Below, piece after piece: positions 47,095 through 57,073 of a DNA stretch of 64,000 nt. The first letter of the stretch is position 1. Every line of letters starts with the position of its first letter. The translations under genes were made by a program, and so were the position numbers. Below the pieces are notes generated by a model. It worked only from the letters and a program-made list of their open reading frames with translations, did not search any database and was not told the origin of the DNA. The stretch is from an uncultured Clostridia bacterium (GTDB lineage Bacteria > Bacillota > Clostridia > Christensenellales > CAG-917): the NCBI GenBank assembly GCA_944363035.1, contig CALVTS010000002.1:21277-85276 (forward strand). The letters are read 5' to 3'.

Positions 47095-50000
47095 ATGAAA
47101 CTTGAAAAACTCGAACTGCGCGGTTTCAAATCCTTCGCCGACAAGGTGGAGATACCCTTCCAAGAGGGTGTGACCGCTATAATAGGTCCCAACGGGTGCG
47201 GGAAATCCAACGTATCCGACGGCATAAGATGGGTGCTGGGCGAGCAGAGTGCGAAACAGCTCCGCGGCAGATCGATGCAGGACGTCATCTTCAACGGCAC
47301 GGAAAACCGAGGCAGGATGTCCTATTGCGAGGTCACCCTCATCTTTGACAATTCCGACAAAAAGCTCTTTCCCTCCCTGCCTTTCGACGAGGTGATGATC
47401 ACCCGCAAGCTGGACAGGAGCGGACTCAGCGAGTATTACATAAACCGCACCCGTTGCAGGATGCGCGACATCGCCAACCTCTTCCACGACACTGGCGTAG
47501 GCAAGGACGGTTACAGCATAATAGGTCAGGGCAAGGTCACCGAGATCATGTCCGCAAAGCCGGAGGAGCGCCGCAGGATATTCGAGGAAGCGGCGGGCAT
47601 TTCCAAGTTCCGCGCCCAGCGCAAGGAGGCGGAACGAGACCTCGAACGCACCAAATTCAATCTTCAATCCGCAAACGAGGTCATCGCCGAGATAGAGCGG
47701 CATATCGGTCCCCTCCGCAAGCAGGCGGAGACCGCGAAAAAGTATGCCGAACTCCGCGAACAGCTCAAATTGCAGGAAGTCAACCTTTACATCTACAATT
47801 ACGAGAACGCCCAGCGCATAAAGCAGAAGATATACGACCGCATCGCCGAGACTCAGAACGAGCTCGTCAAAAAGGAAGCGGAATTCAACAAATGCGTCAA
47901 CGATTACGAAAAGTGCATCCGCGAATCGGGCGGCGTGGACAGGCTGTATGAGGAGAGCAATGTTGAGCTCCTCGCGCTCAAAGTCGACGCCGAACGTATG
48001 CAGGGACAGGCGAATCTCGTAAAGGAGAGGATATCCAATTTGCAGGCGGAGATAAACCGCCTTTCGGGCGAGTTGAAGTCCGCTGAGGCGCAGATAGTGG
48101 TCTCTGACGACCTCATCGCCAAATGCACGAAAAAGAAGGAGGAGGAAGCGGCGGCGTATCTTGCCACCACCGCGGATTTCGAGGCAAAGAGCAAGAAGCT
48201 GGAATTCCTCTCCAAGGACATCGAGGGCAGAGAGAGCGACATCGCCACCAAAAACGACGAGTACGTCGCGGCTTTGAAGAGATTGGGCGAGCTCAAAGGC
48301 AACCTCTCCGCCATAGTCGCCGAAAAGGCGATAAACGAGGAGCGCGCAAAGAACCTCCATGAGATGCTCAATGCCAAAAAGGCGACGCTGGACGAAGCGG
48401 AGACGGGGCTTTCCATCTACGACTCCAACGTCAAAGAGGGCAGGAGCAAGATGAGGGAGCTCTCCCAACAGAACAACGAGATACTTTCCTCCAAGCTGGA
48501 GGCGCAGGAGGCGATAAAGGGGCTGGAAGCGGACGTAATGACACTCAATTCCAAGCTCGGTCTCGCCGAGGGACAGCTTCGTCTGCTCATCTCGGTCAAG
48601 GATGACTATCAGGGCTATCAGGAGGCGGTCAAACAGCTCATGCGGGACGCGAGACACGATCCCGTGCTCAAAAGCCGCATAATGGGGGTGCTCGCCGAGG
48701 TCATCACGGTGCCGGAGGGATATGAGTCCGCGATAGAGTACGCGCTCGGGGCGGCGCTCCAGAACGTGCTCGTGGAGAGCGAACGCGACGCGGCGGCGCT
48801 CATCACCTACCTCAAACAGAAGAGTTACGGCAGAGTGACCTTCCGTCCCCTCACGGCGTGCCGTCCCCGCACTTTGGGCAGGGAATACGCGCCCGCGCTC
48901 TCGGAACAGGGGTGCTTCGGTATAGCGGCGGATCTGGTGGAATGCGAGGATAAATTCTATCCCTTCGTGCAGACCCTCCTCGGCACCACCGTCGTCGTGG
49001 ACGGCATGAATACTGCCGAGCGTCTTTACAGAAAGTATAATCAAGGCTTCAAGATCGTCACTCTGGACGGCGAGATATACGCCAGAGGCGGCGAGATCAC
49101 GGGCGGTTCCCGCCGCACGCAGAATTCCGGTCTGCTGTCCCAGGAAAAACAGATCGAGCAGGCGAGGAACAATCTCGAACGCATACGCTCCCGCATAGCA
49201 GGGCTCAACGCTCAGCGAGAGGAGAGGACGGCGGAGATCGCGGAAGCGGAAAGCCGTCTTGCAGAGATATCTTCCCGCATATCCGAGGTCAGCATCGAGA
49301 CCACCCTCAACGAAAACAAGGCAAAACAGGCGGAGGAGACCGTGACTCAGCTCCGCGAGGAGATAGCCGCCGACGCCGCGGAACTGGAAAAGGTGCGTGC
49401 TCTCATCAAGGCTTTGGACGGCGACCTTTCGGACATCGACAGGCTGGAAGGCGACGTCAGACAGCGTCAGGAGGAATACGGCGCTCTCATCGAGGCGTCA
49501 AAGTCCCAGAGCACGGAGCAAAAATCCGAGAGAGGGACCCTCAGCGAAGAGGTGATGGAACTCAGAGTCCGTCTCGCCGAACAGAAGAACGCGATAGACG
49601 GCTACGATACAGAACTCTTCCGTCTGCGCAGGGAGGAGAACGCCCGCAAAGAGGAGAAAGAGGACATCACCGCTCAGTTGGAGTCCAGACGCGCCGAGCT
49701 CAACAAGATACGCACCGCCCCCGCCAAGACCACCTTTTCGGCGGAGGACGCCAAGCGCATCGAGGAATTGGAAAAGCAGATAGCGGGGCTCGGCGACATG
49801 AAGCGCAAGTTGCAGGAAAGGATAGTTTCCCTCGACGCCGAAAGGACAAAACTCACCGAGGAAAGGTCCGCGCTTTCCGAAAAGAAGATACGCGACGAGA
49901 ATATGCTCGACCACGTTGACAGCGAAAACGCGTACTTGCAGGAACACATCCTGGAAGAGTACGATCTGACCTATTCCTCCGCGCTCCCGTTGAAGGACGA

Positions 50001-50691
50001 GAATTTCGAGCATCACGGCGCGAAGACCGTCATCGCCGACCTCAAAAAGTCCATAGCGAAACTGGGAGAAGTCAACCCTCTCGCGGTGCAGGACCTCGCC
50101 GACGCCGAAGCCAGGTTGGAGGAACAGACCACCCAGCGCGACGACATCATGAAAGCCTGCGACGACATCATGAAGGTCATAGAGACTCTCACAGGAGAGA
50201 TGCGCGACAAGTTCACGGACGCTTTCGAGAAGATCAACGAGAACTTCCACGAAGTCTTCGTCCAGCTTTTCAACGGCGGAAGAGGAGACCTCAGGCTGGA
50301 CACCCGCGAGACGGAGGATCCCCTCGAGGCGGGCATAGAGATATTCTCACAGCCTCCCGGGAAGAAACTCCAGAACCTCAACCTGCTTTCGGGCGGGGAG
50401 CAGTCTCTCACCGCCATCGCGATCCTGTTCGCCATCCTCATGCTCAAACCCATGCCTTTCTGCGTGCTGGATGAGATAGACTCCGCGCTGGACGACGCGA
50501 ACGCGAACCTTTTCGCGGAATTTCTGAGCAGATTTTCGGTGCAGACGCAGTTCATCGTCATCACGCACCGCAAGCCCACCATGCGCCACGCCGACACCAT
50601 ATTCGGCGTGACCATGGAGGAGAGAGGGGTGACCAAGATAGTCTCCATCTCCTTCGAGGAGGCGGAAAAGCACGCCTCGGACAACAGGTGA
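47095..50691 (+). CDS. smc: chromosome segregation protein SMC
   Basis: 1198 aa, the core ATPase of the SMC-ScpAB condensin. Walker A is GPNGCGKSNVSDGIRWVLGEQ near residue 32. Two long coiled coils flank a hinge (about residues 510-660, with SAIEYALGAALQNVLVES and EYAPALSEQGCFGIAADLV). The C-terminal head has the signature LSGGEQSLTAIAILFAI and Walker B FCVLDEIDSALDDAN. Length is normal. It has its own promoter and continues into ftsY 4 bases after its stop. Confidence 0.97.
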   Translation: MKLEKLELRGFKSFADKVEIPFQEGVTAIIGPNGCGKSNVSDGIRWVLGEQSAKQLRGRSMQDVIFNGTENRGRMSYCEVTLIFDNSDKKLFPSLPFDEVMITRKLDRSGLSEYYINRTRCRMRDIANLFHDTGVGKDGYSIIGQGKVTEIMSAKPEERRRIFEEAAGISKFRAQRKEAERDLERTKFNLQSANEVIAEIERHIGPLRKQAETAKKYAELREQLKLQEVNLYIYNYENAQRIKQKIYDRIAETQNELVKKEAEFNKCVNDYEKCIRESGGVDRLYEESNVELLALKVDAERMQGQANLVKERISNLQAEINRLSGELKSAEAQIVVSDDLIAKCTKKKEEEAAAYLATTADFEAKSKKLEFLSKDIEGRESDIATKNDEYVAALKRLGELKGNLSAIVAEKAINEERAKNLHEMLNAKKATLDEAETGLSIYDSNVKEGRSKMRELSQQNNEILSSKLEAQEAIKGLEADVMTLNSKLGLAEGQLRLLISVKDDYQGYQEAVKQLMRDARHDPVLKSRIMGVLAEVITVPEGYESAIEYALGAALQNVLVESERDAAALITYLKQKSYGRVTFRPLTACRPRTLGREYAPALSEQGCFGIAADLVECEDKFYPFVQTLLGTTVVVDGMNTAERLYRKYNQGFKIVTLDGEIYARGGEITGGSRRTQNSGLLSQEKQIEQARNNLERIRSRIAGLNAQREERTAEIAEAESRLAEISSRISEVSIETTLNENKAKQAEETVTQLREEIAADAAELEKVRALIKALDGDLSDIDRLEGDVRQRQEEYGALIEASKSQSTEQKSERGTLSEEVMELRVRLAEQKNAIDGYDTELFRLRREENARKEEKEDITAQLESRRAELNKIRTAPAKTTFSAEDAKRIEELEKQIAGLGDMKRKLQERIVSLDAERTKLTEERSALSEKKIRDENMLDHVDSENAYLQEHILEEYDLTYSSALPLKDENFEHHGAKTVIADLKKSIAKLGEVNPLAVQDLADAEARLEEQTTQRDDIMKACDDIMKVIETLTGEMRDKFTDAFEKINENFHEVFVQLFNGGRGDLRLDTRETEDPLEAGIEIFSQPPGKKLQNLNLLSGGEQSLTAIAILFAILMLKPMPFCVLDEIDSALDDANANLFAEFLSRFSVQTQFIVITHRKPTMRHADTIFGVTMEERGVTKIVSISFEEAEKHASDNR

Positions 50692-50695
50692 TATC

Positions 50696-51589
50696 ATGGG
50701 ATTTTTCAAAAAACTTGCGGAAGGCATAAAAAAGACAAAGGATACCATCGCCAAAAAGCTCTTCTACGCCTTTTCGGCAAGAGAGCTCGACGACGAATTT
50801 TATGAGTCTCTCGAAGAGGCCCTGCTCGCAGGGGACGTGGGCGTGACCGCCTCGGAAAGCGTGGTGGAGGAACTCAAAGAGCGCGCTTTCCGCGAAAAGA
50901 TAAAGTCTCCCGAAAACGCCAAGAGCGTTTTGAAAGAGATATTGATCGAGGACATAGAATACGAGGTGGAGGAATATGACTATCCTCTCGTCATCCTGCT
51001 TTCGGGAGTGAACGGCGTGGGCAAGACCACCGCGATAGGAAAGCTCGCGCATATGTTCCGCGAACAGGGCAAGAGCGTGGTCATCGCCGCCGCGGACACT
51101 TTCCGCGCCGCCGCGAGCGAACAGCTCGAAGTGTGGGGGGAGCGCGCCGGCGTCAGAGTCATCCGTCACAACGAGGGTGCGGATCCCGCCGCCGTGGTGT
51201 ATGACGCCGTGTCCTCCGCAAAGGCGAGGGGGACGGACGTCGTCCTCGTTGACACCGCCGGCAGGCTCCACAACAAAAAGAATCTGATGGAGGAGCTCAA
51301 AAAGATATGCCGCGTCGTGGATCGCGAGCTCCCGAACGCGGATTTCCGCAAATACCTCGTCCTCGACGCCACAACGGGACAGAACGGCGTGGCGCAGGCG
51401 GAGATATTCTCGGAAGCCATCGACCTCGACGGCATAGTGCTCACCAAGCTGGACGGCACCGCAAAGGGCGGAGTGGTCATCGCGATCTCCGTGGAGCTGG
51501 AACTCCCCGTGCTCTACGTCGGAGTGGGGGAGAAACTGGACGACCTCATCCCCTTCGACGCAAAGGATTTCGTGGAGGCGCTCATTTGA
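50696..51589 (+). CDS. ftsY: SRP receptor FtsY
   Basis: 297 aa SRP GTPase at the membrane, receiving SRP-ribosome complexes. It has a short N-terminus without an acidic A domain, then the NG domain: G1 GVNGVGKTTAIGKLAH near residue 103, DTFRAAASEQL, G3 DTAGRLHNKKNLMEEL and G4 TKLDGTAKGG. It is probably co-transcribed with smc; the ribosome-binding AGGTGAT overlaps the smc stop. A terminator follows. Confidence 0.96.
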   Translation: MGFFKKLAEGIKKTKDTIAKKLFYAFSARELDDEFYESLEEALLAGDVGVTASESVVEELKERAFREKIKSPENAKSVLKEILIEDIEYEVEEYDYPLVILLSGVNGVGKTTAIGKLAHMFREQGKSVVIAAADTFRAAASEQLEVWGERAGVRVIRHNEGADPAAVVYDAVSSAKARGTDVVLVDTAGRLHNKKNLMEELKKICRVVDRELPNADFRKYLVLDATTGQNGVAQAEIFSEAIDLDGIVLTKLDGTAKGGVVIAISVELELPVLYVGVGEKLDDLIPFDAKDFVEALI

Positions 51590-51615
51590 GGCTTTTCCGA
51601 ACGAGCCAAATCGTT

Positions 51616-51640
51616 GCGCGCGCGTTTGCGCGCGTTTTTC
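51616..51640 (+). terminator. terminator after ftsY
   Basis: CGCGCG-TTTG-CGCGCG followed by TTTTTCTTTT. Confidence 0.75.
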
Positions 51641-51652
51641 TTTTGAAAACGC

Positions 51653-51681
51653 TTGACTTATCCCGACGCAACGGTTAGAAT
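51653..51681 (+). promoter_or_regulatory. promoter of the ylxM-ffh operon
   Basis: TTGACT, 17-nt spacer, TAGAAT. The 50-base leader contains two copies of GCCTTTAC flanking AAAGGTCAAAG, which can pair (CCTTT with AAAGG). Confidence 0.7.
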
Positions 51682-51731
51682 ACTGTCAAGGCTGTCGCCT
51701 TTACAAAGGTCAAAGCCTTTACGGCAGGGTC

Positions 51732-52058
51732 ATGGACAGATTTCGCATCAGCGCATTGCGCGCATATTACGGCGCGCTCATCACGGAAAAGCAGAACGAG
51801 TGGCTTCGTCTGCACTATGACGAGGATATTTCCCTCGGCGAGCTTTCCGAGATGTATTCCGTCTCCCGCCAAGCCGTGCTGGACGGCATAAAGAGAGGGG
51901 AAAGATCCCTCGAAGAATACGAGCAGAAACTCGGGCTCGTCCGCCGCGAAGAGAGCGTGCTCGCCTTGTTGCGAGAGGCAAAGTCCGCGCTCTCGGAGGG
52001 CAGAGAGGAGGATTGCGCCTCCCTCATCACCCGCGCCGAAGGCGTATTGGAGGAATAA
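51732..52058 (+). CDS. ylxM: YlxM-family HTH protein (UPF0122), SRP-associated
   Basis: 108 aa. A sigma-region-4-like helix-turn-helix covers residues about 15-70 (YYGALITEKQNEWLRLHYDED, then ISLGELSEMYSVSRQAVLDGI). YlxM proteins are encoded before ffh in many Bacillota and are reported to modulate the SRP cycle. Its stop overlaps the ffh ATG by one base (TAATG), so the two are probably coupled. Confidence 0.92.
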   Translation: MDRFRISALRAYYGALITEKQNEWLRLHYDEDISLGELSEMYSVSRQAVLDGIKRGERSLEEYEQKLGLVRREESVLALLREAKSALSEGREEDCASLITRAEGVLEE

Positions 52059-53395
52059 TGTCGGTCTTTGAAAGTCTTTCTGACAGAATGAACCACATCT
52101 TTTCCAAGCTCCGCAACAAGGGGAAACTCACGGAACTGGAAATAAAACAAGCCATGCGCGAGATAAGGGTCGCTCTCCTCGAAGCGGACGTCAACTTCGG
52201 CGTGGTCAAGGATTTCGTCGCCGCAGTCAGCGAGAAAGCGCTCGGCGAGGACATCCTCAAATCCCTCACCCCCGCACAGCAGATCGTCAAGATCGTCAAC
52301 GACGAGCTGGTCGCGCTCATGGGGAGCAAGCATCAGAAACTCGCCGTCTCCGACCGTCCGCCCACGGTATATATGATGTGCGGATTGCAGGGCGCGGGCA
52401 AGACCACCATGTGCGGCAAACTCGCTCTCTATTTGAGAAAGCAGGGCAAAAAGGTGCTTCTGGTCGCCGCCGACGTCTACCGTCCCGCCGCGATACAGCA
52501 GCTCGGCATAGTGGGCAAAAAGGTGAACACCGAGGTGTTCGAAATGGGGCAGATAAGCCCCGTCAAGATAGCCAAAGAGGGCATAGCCTACGCGCTCAAA
52601 AACGGTTTTGACACCGTCATCATCGACACCGCGGGCAGGTTGCACATCGACGAGGCTCTGATGAAGGAGCTCGTGGACGTCAAAGCCGCGGTCTCTCCCG
52701 CAGAGATACTCCTCGTCGTGGACAGCATGACGGGGCAGGACGCCGTGACAGTAGCGGATACCTTCAACAAGACTCTCGACGTCACGGGCGTCATCATGAC
52801 CAAGCTTGACGGCGACACAAGAGGGGGCGCCGCGCTTTCTATCAAAGCGGTGACGGGCAAGCCCATCAAGTTCAGCGGTACGGGGGAAAAGCCCGAAGAT
52901 CTCGAGCCCTTCCATCCCGACAGGATGGCGAGCCGTATCCTCGGCATGGGCGACGTGCTCACCCTCATCGAAAAGGCGGAGCAGGCTTTTTCCAAGGAAC
53001 AGGCGGAAAACCTCCAAAAGAAACTCAAAGAGAGATCCTTCACTCTGGAAGATTATCTCGAACAGCTCGACAGCGTGAAAAAGATGGGCGGCATCGGCGA
53101 CATGATGAAGATGCTCCCGGGCATGGCAGGCAAGGTGAAAGCGGAGGATATCGACGAGGACAAACTCATGCGCGCCAAGGTCATCATCCAGTCCATGACG
53201 CCGAAGGAGAGGCGCAACCCCGACATCATCAAAGGCAGTCGCCGCAAGCGTATAGCGCAGGGGAGCGGGACGTCCATCCAGGAGGTCAATCAGCTTCTCA
53301 AACAGTTTGAGATGACCCGCGACATGATGGCTCGTATGCAGAAGGGCGGCATGAAAGGGCTCAGAGGCATGAGGGGTATGAAAGGACTGTTTTGA
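52058..53395 (+). CDS. ffh: signal recognition particle protein Ffh
   Basis: 445 aa. The N and G domains show CGLQGAGKTTMCGKLAL near residue 107, AADVYRPAAIQQL, DTAGRLHIDEALMKEL and TKLDGDTRGGAAL. The methionine-rich M domain (about 300-445) ends MMARMQKGGMKGLRGMRGMKGL and contains the RNA-binding RRKRIAQGSGTSIQEVN motif. It binds the SRP RNA encoded at 26126. The start at 52058 is chosen over an in-frame codon at 52013 because it matches MSVFESLSDRM and overlaps the ylxM stop. Confidence 0.97.
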   Translation: MSVFESLSDRMNHIFSKLRNKGKLTELEIKQAMREIRVALLEADVNFGVVKDFVAAVSEKALGEDILKSLTPAQQIVKIVNDELVALMGSKHQKLAVSDRPPTVYMMCGLQGAGKTTMCGKLALYLRKQGKKVLLVAADVYRPAAIQQLGIVGKKVNTEVFEMGQISPVKIAKEGIAYALKNGFDTVIIDTAGRLHIDEALMKELVDVKAAVSPAEILLVVDSMTGQDAVTVADTFNKTLDVTGVIMTKLDGDTRGGAALSIKAVTGKPIKFSGTGEKPEDLEPFHPDRMASRILGMGDVLTLIEKAEQAFSKEQAENLQKKLKERSFTLEDYLEQLDSVKKMGGIGDMMKMLPGMAGKVKAEDIDEDKLMRAKVIIQSMTPKERRNPDIIKGSRRKRIAQGSGTSIQEVNQLLKQFEMTRDMMARMQKGGMKGLRGMRGMKGLF

Positions 53396-53478
53396 GCGTT
53401 TATCGCGTCGAAACGTCCACATAAAACGCGAAATCAAACAAAATTCAGATACAGCCGCAAGGCAAAAGGAGAAAAACA

Positions 53479-53718
53479 ATGGTTAAACTCAGACTCACCA
53501 GAATGGGCGCAAAGAAAGCACCTTTCTACCGCATCGTCGCCACCGATTCCAGAAAAGCGCGTGACGGACAGTACATCGAGCAGATCGGCATCTACGATCC
53601 CGCAAGCGAACCCAAAGTGGTCAGGATCGACGCCGAACTGGCAAAGAAGTGGCTCGCCAACGGCGCTCAGCCCACCGACACCGTCCGCAACCTCTTCAAA
53701 GAACACGGCATTCTGTAA
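53479..53718 (+). CDS. rpsP: 30S ribosomal protein S16
   Basis: 79 aa. [30 protein letters not shown] is split here as the S16 signature over residues 1-30, and IGIYDP and [15 protein letters not shown] follow. An AAAGGAG site is present. It lies between ffh and khpA, the standard order. Confidence 0.97.
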   Translation: MVKLRLTRMGAKKAPFYRIVATDSRKARDGQYIEQIGIYDPASEPKVVRIDAELAKKWLANGAQPTDTVRNLFKEHGIL

Positions 53719-53726
53719 GGTGTATT

Positions 53727-53960
53727 ATGCTGGAACTGGTCGAATATCTGGTGGCTAAGCTCGTTCCCGACGGGGATCATTCGGTGGAACTCCGCGAGAA
53801 CGGTGAGGAATCGGACATCGTCATCATAGCCGCGAAAAAGGACATCGGCAAGATCATAGGCAAGCAGGGCAAGATAGCCCGCGCGATACGTGTTCTCGTC
53901 AAAGCCGCTTCCGCCAAGTCCTCCGTGCGCTATAACGTCGTCATCGAAGAACACGAATGA
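53727..53960 (+). CDS. khpA: KH-domain RNA-binding protein KhpA
   Basis: 77 aa. Start MLELVEYLVAKLVPD at 53727 fits AAGG upstream. The type II KH loop is GKIIGKQGKIA near residue 40. KhpA works with KhpB in post-transcriptional control of cell elongation and division in related bacteria. Its end overlaps rimM by four bases (ATGA). Confidence 0.94.
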   Translation: MLELVEYLVAKLVPDGDHSVELRENGEESDIVIIAAKKDIGKIIGKQGKIARAIRVLVKAASAKSSVRYNVVIEEHE

Positions 53961-54463
53961 AAACCGAATTCACGATCGGACGCGTGCTGAGGCCGAGAGG
54001 GATAAAGGGAGTGGTCAAGATAGAGACCTATTCCGAAAACACCTCCCGCCTCATGCACCTGAGGACCCTTTCCGTGGGCGGCACTCATTACCGAGTGGAA
54101 GACGCCTCCGCGGAGGGGAATTTCCTTTTTGCCAAACTTGCGGGCGTAGACACTCCCGAAGACGCGGAAAAACTGCGCGGCAAAGAGGTCAAAGTCGCGC
54201 GCGCGGAGCTTCCGCCTCCTCCCGACGGCAGGGTCTATATCGCAGACATCCTGGGCTCGGACGTCATCGTTGACGGGGACAGGATCGGAGAGCTCGTGGA
54301 CGTGTTGCAGTACGGTTCCGCCGACGTGTATGTCGTCAAACTCCCCGAAGGGAGCGTAAGTTTCCCTGCGCTCAAAGATGTCGTGAAAGAGATAGACGCC
54401 GAAAACGGCGTCATTCGTCTCGACGGCAGAATGTTTGAAAGGACTGCGGTGTACAACTCATGA
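53957..54463 (+). CDS. rimM: 16S rRNA processing protein RimM
   Basis: 168 aa, assisting 30S head assembly. TIGRVLRPRGIKGVVKIETYSEN and the C-terminal PRC-barrel part FPALKDVVKEIDAENGVIRLDG (both shortened here by position: about residues 5-27 and 130-160) are typical. It overlaps trmD by four bases. Confidence 0.94.
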   Translation: MKTEFTIGRVLRPRGIKGVVKIETYSENTSRLMHLRTLSVGGTHYRVEDASAEGNFLFAKLAGVDTPEDAEKLRGKEVKVARAELPPPPDGRVYIADILGSDVIVDGDRIGELVDVLQYGSADVYVVKLPEGSVSFPALKDVVKEIDAENGVIRLDGRMFERTAVYNS

Positions 54464-55182
54464 AGTTCCATTTCCTCACCATATTTCCCGAATATTTCGG
54501 CGTGCTCGACCTGGGCATAATGGGACGCGCCGTGCGCGAGGGCAGATTTTCCGTCAACGTGGTCAACATCCGCGACTACTCCGAGGACAAACACCACAAG
54601 ACGGACGACTATCCCTACGGCGGAGGCGCGGGTATGGTGATGACTCCCGACCCCATCGTCAGGGCGGTGGAGGCGGCGGATCCCGAGCATAAGGCGCAGA
54701 GGATCTATCTCTCCCCCAAAGGCGAGCCTTTCAGGCAGAGCATGGCAAAGGAGCTCTCTTCGTGCGAAGAGCTCCTCTTCCTCTGCGGAGGGTACGAGGG
54801 CGTGGACGAAAGAGCCATCGAGCTTGTCATAGACCGCGAGATATCCATAGGCGACTACGTGCTGACGAGCGGAGAGCTTCCCGCCCTTGTTGTGATGAAT
54901 GCGGTCTCGCGATATCTCGACGGAGTGCTGGGGTCGCCCGAAAGCACGGTGGAGGAGAGTTTCTCTTCGGGGTTGCTGGAATATCCGCAGTACACCCGTC
55001 CGCAGGTGTACAGAGGTCTCTCGGTGCCCGAAGTGCTGGTGGGAGGCAATCACGGCGAAGTCGCCGCATGGCGCGCCGCGAAGTCTCTCGAACTCACGAA
55101 GGAGCGCCGTCCCGATCTGCTCAAAGACCTCGATATCGCGGGCGTCCTACCTCGGAAAAAGAAAAGAGAGGACAGAGAGTGA
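54460..55182 (+). CDS. trmD: tRNA (guanine-N1)-methyltransferase TrmD
   Basis: 240 aa SPOUT enzyme forming m1G37. Seen: KFHFLTIFPEYF, DDYPYGGGAGMVM, LSPKGEPF, CGGYEGVDERAIEL, SIGDYVLTSGELPALV and QYTRPQVYRG, all strongly conserved. It overlaps rimM at the start and rbgA at the end by four bases each. Confidence 0.97.
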   Translation: MKFHFLTIFPEYFGVLDLGIMGRAVREGRFSVNVVNIRDYSEDKHHKTDDYPYGGGAGMVMTPDPIVRAVEAADPEHKAQRIYLSPKGEPFRQSMAKELSSCEELLFLCGGYEGVDERAIELVIDREISIGDYVLTSGELPALVVMNAVSRYLDGVLGSPESTVEESFSSGLLEYPQYTRPQVYRGLSVPEVLVGGNHGEVAAWRAAKSLELTKERRPDLLKDLDIAGVLPRKKKREDRE

Positions 55183-56045
55183 ACATCCAGTGGTTTCCCG
55201 GGCATATGACGAAAGCCATCCGCATGATGGAGGAGAACCTCCGTCTCGTGGACGCTTTGGTCTACGTCATAGACTCCCGCGCGGTGTACAGCTCGGACAA
55301 CCCTCTTTTTGACAAATTGCTGAAAGGAAAAAGGGTGCTCTACGTCTTCAACAAGTGCGATCTGGTGGAAGAGCGCGACCTCGCTCTGTGGTGTGAAAGA
55401 TTCCGCGAAGAGGGCAAGACCTACGTCAGATCTGTGGGCACGTCGGGGGACTGCTCGTCGATAGTCGCGGGGCTCAAAAGGATAGCCGCCGACAAGCTCT
55501 CCCGCTTCGGAGAGAGGGGGGCTAACGTCGCCGTACGCGCCATGGTGGTGGGAGTGCCCAATTCGGGGAAGTCCACCGTCATCAACGCGATGTGCAAGCG
55601 CGCGGGCGCGGTGACGGGAGACCGTCCCGGGGTCACCCGAGGCAAACAATGGATGAGCATAGACGGAGTGGACCTCCTGGATACGCCGGGGACTCTTTGG
55701 GGAAAGTTCGAGGAAGAGAGCGTGGCTCTGCATCTGGCTTACATCGGGAGCATACGCGACGAAGTGTTGGACGCGGGTGAGCTTGCTTTCAGCTTTCTGG
55801 ACGAAGTGAGGCCCGCGTACGGCGAAGAACTCAAAGCGCGTTACGCCTTGACCGCGCTCCCCGACGACACCCTTGCGCTCTTTGAAAGTATTGCCCTTTC
55901 GCGAGGGTTCAAAGTGAAGGGCGGTGAGCCCGACTACGAGCGCACGGCAAAGACCATCCTGGACGATTTCAGAAAGGGACGACTTGGCAAAATAATGCTC
56001 GAAAAACCCAAAACTCACGGTTTAGTGCTCAAAAAGAGAGGATAA
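55179..56045 (+). CDS. rbgA: ribosome biogenesis GTPase RbgA (YlqF)
   Basis: 288 aa from a GTG overlapping the trmD stop; the N-terminus NIQWFPGHMTKAIRMMEE is the family signature and confirms this start. Circularly permuted GTPase: the G4 motif FNKCD (near residue 57) comes before the P-loop GVPNSGKSTVINAM (near 124) and G3 DTPGTLWGKFE. RbgA is needed for late 50S assembly. Confidence 0.95.
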   Translation: MNIQWFPGHMTKAIRMMEENLRLVDALVYVIDSRAVYSSDNPLFDKLLKGKRVLYVFNKCDLVEERDLALWCERFREEGKTYVRSVGTSGDCSSIVAGLKRIAADKLSRFGERGANVAVRAMVVGVPNSGKSTVINAMCKRAGAVTGDRPGVTRGKQWMSIDGVDLLDTPGTLWGKFEEESVALHLAYIGSIRDEVLDAGELAFSFLDEVRPAYGEELKARYALTALPDDTLALFESIALSRGFKVKGGEPDYERTAKTILDDFRKGRLGKIMLEKPKTHGLVLKKRG

Positions 56046-56053
56046 AAGCCTAT

Positions 56054-56671
56054 ATGGTGCGTGCGGAAGAATTGATGCGTTATGAGCGCGAGCTCATGGC
56101 GGAGGGGTGCAGACTCATCTGCGGCGTGGACGAAGTGGGCAGAGGTCCGCTGGCGGGCCCCGTGACCTGCGCCGCTGTCATCATGCCTCTCGACTCTCTC
56201 ATCGAGGGAGTGAACGACAGCAAAAAGGTGGCGAAGAAAAAGCGAGAAAGGCTCGCCGAGGAGATAAAGTTGCGCGCTATCGCATGGTCCGTAGTCTCAT
56301 ACGACAACGGGAAGATAGACGAGATGAACATCCTCAACGCCACCAGGGCGTGCATGGCGGAGGCGGTGAACTCCCTTTCGGTCACTCCCGACGTCGTCAT
56401 CGTGGACGCGTTGAAGCTCGACATACCCGTGCGCACTTTCGGTATAGTGCACGGCGACGCGTTAAGCTATTCCATCGCCGCCGCTTCCATACTTGCAAAG
56501 GTGGAGCGAGACGAGTTCATGCAGAGCATGGACGAGAGATATCCCGGCTACGGTTTTTCTTCCAACGTCGGTTACGGTACGGCGGCGCACATTGCCGCGT
56601 TGAAGGAACTGGGACCCACTCCCATACACCGCCGCACATTCATAGGGCATTTCGTGAAGGCGGATGAATAA
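56054..56671 (+). CDS. rnhB: ribonuclease HII
   Basis: 205 aa, removing ribonucleotides from DNA. ICGVDEVGRGPLAGPVTCAAVI near residue 23 carries the first acidic pair, VIVDALKL the next, and AAASILAKVERDEFM and GYGTAAHIAAL follow. It overlaps yraN by 8 bases. Confidence 0.95.
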   Translation: MVRAEELMRYERELMAEGCRLICGVDEVGRGPLAGPVTCAAVIMPLDSLIEGVNDSKKVAKKKRERLAEEIKLRAIAWSVVSYDNGKIDEMNILNATRACMAEAVNSLSVTPDVVIVDALKLDIPVRTFGIVHGDALSYSIAAASILAKVERDEFMQSMDERYPGYGFSSNVGYGTAAHIAALKELGPTPIHRRTFIGHFVKADE

Positions 56672-57017
56672 GAGAGCGTCGGGACTTATCGCGGAACAGC
56701 GCGCGGCGGAGCGCCTCGAAGGGGAGGGATACCGCATCATCGAACGCAACGTAAAAGTCGCGGGCGTGGAGGTGGATATCATCGCCGCAGACGGCAGGAC
56801 TCTGGTGTTCGTAGAAGTCAAATCCTCGACGTATTACCGCACGCGTCCCTCGGATCACCTCACTGAAGAGCAGATGAGACGGTATGTGCGCGCCGCCAAG
56901 GCGTACATCAGGGATCACAGCCTCTACGGCGTGCCCGTACGTTTCGACGTGGTCGAGGTCACGGACGAGGACGTGACGGTGCTGAAAGGAGCGTTCGATT
57001 CCTCAACGAAGAGGTGA
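56664..57017 (+). CDS. yraN: YraN-family (UPF0102) endonuclease-like protein
   Basis: 117 aa with a restriction-endonuclease-like fold. GLIAEQRAAERLEGEGYRIIERN, then EVDIIAADGRTLVFVEVKSS, where the Asp and the ExK pair are the PD-(D/E)xK nuclease residues. Its role is not established, although it is regularly next to rnhB. Confidence 0.9.
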   Translation: MNKRASGLIAEQRAAERLEGEGYRIIERNVKVAGVEVDIIAADGRTLVFVEVKSSTYYRTRPSDHLTEEQMRRYVRAAKAYIRDHSLYGVPVRFDVVEVTDEDVTVLKGAFDSSTKR

Positions 57018-57073
57018 GCGGGCAAAAAAACCGCGAACCGCCCATAAAATTTGAAAACAGGCGCGCAATTCGC